DNA from: DATJLQ01 sp035509415
Lineage (GTDB): Bacteria; Pseudomonadota; Alphaproteobacteria; JACZXZ01
Direction of reading: 5' to 3'
Assembly (NCBI GenBank): GCA_035509415.1
Contig: DATJLQ010000230.1
Location: 1 to 18,264, forward strand
Length of the DNA stretch: 18,264 bases
Shown here one piece after another: positions 14,622 to 18,264 of the stretch; the stretch's first letter is position 1, and the number at the start of each line of letters is the position of its first letter. The notes below the pieces were generated by a model. That model worked only from the letters and a program-made list of their open reading frames with translations, made no database searches and was not told the DNA's origin. The position numbers were made by a program, and so were the translations under genes.

Positions 14622-16211
14622 TCAGCCGCCGAACAGGCGCTGGAAGAATCCGGGCTTCTCGGGGGCTGCCGGCGCCGGTTGGGACGGCTCGGACTTCGCC
14701 GTCGCGGGCACGAGGGCGGGCGGGTTGTCGGACTCGATTGCCTCCCGATTGGGCAATTGGCTTGCTTCCCACCCGCCGCCCAGGGCCTCGATCAGGGCGA
14801 CGCTCGCAAGGAGCCGGTTTTGACGAATGGTGAGGGCGGTCTGCTCGTCGGCAAGGGCGGCGGTCTGGGCGGTGATCACGGTCGTGTAGGCGACCGTGCC
14901 GGCGCGGTATTCGTTGAGCGCGAGCCGCACCGCCTCCTCGGCCGCGCGCACGGCGACGGCTTCGACCTTGGCCTGGCGCTCGAGAATACGCAGCGTGGCG
15001 AGCTCGTCCTCGACCTGCTGGAAGCTCGTGAGCACGGTCTGTCGATAGGAGGCGACGCTTTGATCGTAGACGGCGCGCGCGGCGTCGACCGCGGCACTGC
15101 GCTCGCCCGCATCGAACAGGGTTTCGGTCGCCGACGTGCCGAGCGACCAGAGCTGGTTCGCCGCATTGAACAGCTGGCCGACCGCCGGGGTCGAGTAGCC
15201 GAACGCGGCCGAGAGCGAGATGTCCGGATAATAGGCCGCCTCGGCGACGCCGATGAGCGCATTGGCCGACGCCATCGCGCGCTCGGCGGCGGCGATGTCG
15301 GGCCGGCGCTCGAGGAGGGTCGAGGGCACGCCCGCGGGCATCACCGGCACCGCGGTCGGGAGGCCGGTCGCGGGCAGGCCGAAGTCGGCGGCCGGCTTGC
15401 CGACCAGGACCGCGATCGCGTGCTCGTAGAGGGCGCGTTGGACGCCGACATTGATCGCCTCGGCGCGCGTGGTCTCGAGCTGGGTCTCGGCCGAGGCCAC
15501 GTCGGAGCGCGCGGCCGTGCCCGCCTCGTATTGGTTCTTCACGATGTCGAGGGTGCGTTGGTAGGCCACGACCGTGTCGTCGAGAAGGCGCTGCAGCTGG
15601 TCCGCCGCGCGCAGATCGAAATAGTCGGTCGCGAGCGAGGCCTGGGCCGAAAGGCGCGCGGCCGCGACGTCGGCGGCGCTCGCCTCCGCACTCGCGACGT
15701 TGCTCTCGATCGTGCGCCGGATGCGGCCCCAGAGATCGAGGTCCCAGCTCCCGGCCCCCTCGAGGGCGAAGGTGTTGGCGACGCGCGGCTGGACCGACGC
15801 CCCCGTGGACGCGCTGCGGCTCGTGCCGCCGCTTTGGGCGCGTTGGGCCGAACCCGTGACGCCCACGGTCGGATAAAGCTCGGCGCCCGCCTCGCGCGCG
15901 ATGGCCGTCGCCTCGCGATAGGCCGCTTCCGCCTGCTTCAAGGTCTGGTTCGAGACATCGACCTCGCGCTCGAGCCGGTCGAGCACCGGATCGTCATAGA
16001 CCGACCACCACGGGCCCTTGCTCGCCGCGAGCTGGGGCTCGGCGAGCTTCCAGCCCTTGGCCTCCTTGAACGCGGCCGGCACCGGGGCCGACGGCCGGTG
16101 ATAATCGGGCCCGACCTCGCAGCCCGCGAGCGATAGCGCCGCCGCGAGCGCGAGCGCGAGCGCCGATGCGCCGCGCAATGGTGCCATCCGGGCAAGGAGG
16201 CGGGCACTCAT
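14622..16211 (-). CDS. NodT/OprM-family outer-membrane efflux lipoprotein
   Basis: The 529-residue protein opens with a lipoprotein signal ending LSLAGC (lipid-attachment C31), then EVGPDYHRP, the usual NodT-family start. The body has two TolC-like repeats, with DLWGRIRRTIES in the first and LLERRPDIAAAERAMASANALIGVAEAAYYPDI in the second. It forms the outer-membrane channel of a tripartite pump. ATG 16211 overlaps the RND pump stop by 4 bp (ATGA) and immediately precedes the lipoprotein signal; a longer open frame to 16478 is a shadow of the pump gene. The C-terminus carries an extra Pro/Ala/Ser-rich tail of about 45 residues ending GFFQRLFGG, not usual for the family. Confidence 0.92.
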   Translation of the reverse strand: MSARLLARMAPLRGASALALALAAALSLAGCEVGPDYHRPSAPVPAAFKEAKGWKLAEPQLAASKGPWWSVYDDPVLDRLEREVDVSNQTLKQAEAAYREATAIAREAGAELYPTVGVTGSAQRAQSGGTSRSASTGASVQPRVANTFALEGAGSWDLDLWGRIRRTIESNVASAEASAADVAAARLSAQASLATDYFDLRAADQLQRLLDDTVVAYQRTLDIVKNQYEAGTAARSDVASAETQLETTRAEAINVGVQRALYEHAIAVLVGKPAADFGLPATGLPTAVPVMPAGVPSTLLERRPDIAAAERAMASANALIGVAEAAYYPDISLSAAFGYSTPAVGQLFNAANQLWSLGTSATETLFDAGERSAAVDAARAVYDQSVASYRQTVLTSFQQVEDELATLRILERQAKVEAVAVRAAEEAVRLALNEYRAGTVAYTTVITAQTAALADEQTALTIRQNRLLASVALIEALGGGWEASQLPNREAIESDNPPALVPATAKSEPSQPAPAAPEKPGFFQRLFGG

Positions 16212-18264
16212 TCCGCCGCCCCCGGTGCGGGCGCCGAGGCGCCGCGATAAAGCCGATTCCACGTGCGTAGGCTCCATAGACGCAACCGGTCGAGATAGAG
16301 ATAGATCACGGGCGTCGTGTAAAGGGTCAGCATTTGGCTCACGATCAGGCCGCCCACGATCGCGATGCCCAGCGGCTTGCGCAGCTCCGAGCCCTCGCCC
16401 ATGCCGAGGGCGAGCGGCAGCGCTCCCAGCATCGCCGCCATGGTCGTCATCATGATCGGCCGGAAGCGCAGCACGCAAGCCTGGTAGATCGCATCGCTGG
16501 TGGACATGCCCTTGTTCCGCTCGGCGTCGATCGCGAAGTCGATCATCATGATCGCGTTCTTCTTGACGATGCCGATGAGCAGGATCACGCCGATGAGCGC
16601 CATGATGCTGAACTCGGTGCGGAACGCCATGAGCGCGAGCACGGCGCCCACGCCCGCGGACGGCAGCGTCGAGAGGATCGTGATCGGGTGCACGTAGCTC
16701 TCGTAGAGGATGCCGAGCACGACGTAGACCGCGACGAGCGCGGCCGCGACGAGGAACGGCTCGTTCGCGAGCGAGGACTGGAACTGGCCCGCGGTACCGG
16801 CGAAGGCGCCATGGACCGACGAGGGCACGTTAAGCTTCTCCATCGCGGCGGCGATCGATTGCTCGGCGTCGCCGAGGGATTTCCCCACCGGCAGGTTGAA
16901 CGAGATGGTGGACGCGACGAAGTGGCCCTGGTGGTTGACCGCGAGCGGCGTGGTGCCGGGGCCGAAATGGCTGATCGCGGAGAGCGGCACCATGGTTTCG
17001 GCCGCGGTGCTCACGGCCGCGCCGGTCGAGGTCCCGGCGTGGGTGGTATTGGCGAGCGCGTTGATGCTTAGGTTGCGCGCGGCGTCGGTCGCGATCGAGG
17101 CCGCGGTCGGGCTCACGGCGTTGGTCTTGATCGAGGCGGGCGCCGTGACCGTGCCGGCGAGCGCGTTGGTCGACTGGGTCCCGCTGGCCGAGCCGCCCGC
17201 GGTCGAGACATAGATGTCCTTGAGCGTCTGCGGGCTCTGCCAATATTGCGGCGCGACCTCCATGACCACGTGATACTGGTTGAGCGGATTGTAGATGGTC
17301 GAGACCTGGCGCTGGCCGAAGGCGTCGTAGAGCGTGTTGTCGATCTGGCTCGCCGAGATGCCGAGGCGCGAGGCGGTCGGGCGGTCGATCAAGAGGTCGG
17401 TCTCGAGGCCCTTGTCCTGCTGGTCCGAATTCACGTCGGCGAGGTTGGGGTCGTGCTCCAGCGCCGCCGTGATCTTCGGCGTCCATTCGCGCAAGGTCTC
17501 GATGTCGTCGGACTGGAGCGTGTACTGGTAGGCGGCGTTGGTGAGGCGCCCGCCGACGCGGATGTCCTGCACCGGCTGGAGGAACAGCGTCGCCCCCGGC
17601 ACCACGGCGAGCTTGCGCCTCAGGCGCGCGATCACGCGGCCGACCGAGACGCGCTCGCTGATCGGCTTCAAGGTCACGAACACGAAGCCGGAATTGGTCT
17701 GCGAGCCGCCGGTGAATCCCACCACGGAGGCGACCGAGGGGTCGGCCTTCACGATGTCGATGAACTGGGTGAGCTTCTTGCGCATGAGCTGGAACGAGAT
17801 GCTCTGGTCGGCCTGGATGCCGCCGATCATGCTGCCGGTGTCCTGCTGCGGGAAGAAGCCTTTCGGGATCACGACGTAGAGGTAGACGTTGAACGCCAGC
17901 ACGCCGATCAGAATCGCGACCATGATGCGCGAATGCCGGAGCGCCCAGCCGAGCGTGTGGTCGTAGCCCGCGAGCACGACGTTGAACCCGTGCTCGATCG
18001 CGTGATAGAGGCGGCCGTGGGACAGATCGCGCTCGCTGCGGAACAGATACGCGCACATCATGGGCGTGGTCGAGAGCGAGATCGCGAGCGAAATCAGGAT
18101 CGCGATCGAAAGCGTCACCGCGAATTCGTGAAACAGGCGGCCCACGATTCCGCCCATGAGCAGGATCGGAATGAAGACCGCGATCAGCGACGTGCTCATC
18201 GACAGCACGGTGAACCCGACCTCGCGCGCGCCGAGCAGCGCGGCGTCCATCGCCGACATGCCCG
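16208..18264 (-). CDS. RND multidrug efflux pump, MdtC-like, N-terminus beyond the window
   Basis: About 685 C-terminal codons are visible. They follow E. coli MdtC closely from GAREVGFTVLSMS and FIPILLMGGIVGRLFHEFAVTLS, through GGIQADQSISFQ, GFTGGSQTNSG, VQDIRVGGRLTNAAYQYTL and DVNSDQQDKG, to IGIVKKNAIMMIDFA and LRFRPIMMTTMAA. The frame is open to the right edge, so ATG 18259 is internal. Compared with MdtC, an Ala/Ser/Thr-rich insertion of about 65 residues (DNA about 16997-17203) interrupts the periplasmic part before VPLSAISHF. A membrane-fusion protein and possibly an MdtB partner are expected upstream, outside the window. Confidence 0.93.
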   Translation of the reverse strand, partial: GMSAMDAALLGAREVGFTVLSMSTSLIAVFIPILLMGGIVGRLFHEFAVTLSIAILISLAISLSTTPMMCAYLFRSERDLSHGRLYHAIEHGFNVVLAGYDHTLGWALRHSRIMVAILIGVLAFNVYLYVVIPKGFFPQQDTGSMIGGIQADQSISFQLMRKKLTQFIDIVKADPSVASVVGFTGGSQTNSGFVFVTLKPISERVSVGRVIARLRRKLAVVPGATLFLQPVQDIRVGGRLTNAAYQYTLQSDDIETLREWTPKITAALEHDPNLADVNSDQQDKGLETDLLIDRPTASRLGISASQIDNTLYDAFGQRQVSTIYNPLNQYHVVMEVAPQYWQSPQTLKDIYVSTAGGSASGTQSTNALAGTVTAPASIKTNAVSPTAASIATDAARNLSINALANTTHAGTSTGAAVSTAAETMVPLSAISHFGPGTTPLAVNHQGHFVASTISFNLPVGKSLGDAEQSIAAAMEKLNVPSSVHGAFAGTAGQFQSSLANEPFLVAAALVAVYVVLGILYESYVHPITILSTLPSAGVGAVLALMAFRTEFSIMALIGVILLIGIVKKNAIMMIDFAIDAERNKGMSTSDAIYQACVLRFRPIMMTTMAAMLGALPLALGMGEGSELRKPLGIAIVGGLIVSQMLTLYTTPVIYLYLDRLRLWSLRTWNRLYRGASAPAPGAAE

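Noticed and set aside
16212..16478. N-terminal extension of the efflux lipoprotein frame
   Set aside because: It would bury the lipoprotein signal peptide and overlaps the conserved C-terminus of the RND pump.

Overview
The window is GC-rich, has tightly packed genes and strong G/C third-position bias, and carries gene families that fit an alphaproteobacterium; the sequence does not fix the genus. No mobile elements, CRISPR arrays, rRNAs or tRNAs were seen. Nearly all genes lie on the minus strand, with two plus-strand genes (dadA at 7171 and a conserved hypothetical at 9103).

Positions 1-6760 (minus strand) hold what looks like a pyruvate module. It contains a CstA-type transporter, its small partner YbdD, an FAD/NAD(P) oxidoreductase of the GltD type with a C-terminal two-cluster ferredoxin domain, and pyruvate:ferredoxin (flavodoxin) oxidoreductase NifJ, which is cut by the left edge. 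Start/stop overlaps join cstA to ybdD and the GltD-like gene to nifJ, and a 12-bp perfect hairpin lies between the two pairs. Upstream of cstA is an FNR/FixK-like palindrome spaced from a TATCAT -10 element almost as in a class II activated promoter, followed by a leader of about 230 nt that can encode a 59-residue peptide ending next to the cstA start.

Positions 6859-8427 (plus strand) hold a candidate promoter, a tandem glycine riboswitch and dadA (D-amino-acid dehydrogenase). A segment that includes the dadA ribosome binding site can pair with the conserved 3' strand of the second aptamer, which suggests translational control by glycine.

Positions 8443-9636 are a small accessory patch: a secreted avidin/streptavidin-family protein (minus) and a conserved protein of unknown function (plus), transcribed divergently from an AT-rich spacer.

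Positions 9637-14331 (minus) form a branched-chain-amino-acid type ABC operon in the order livK, livH, livM, livGF. The two ATPases are fused into one polypeptide, and the first has a degenerate signature motif. A long hairpin separates livK from livH.

Positions 14622-18264 (minus) hold the end of an RND multidrug efflux operon: an MdtC-like inner-membrane pump, cut by the right edge, with a long Ala/Ser/Thr-rich insertion, overlapping by 4 bp a NodT-type outer-membrane efflux lipoprotein.
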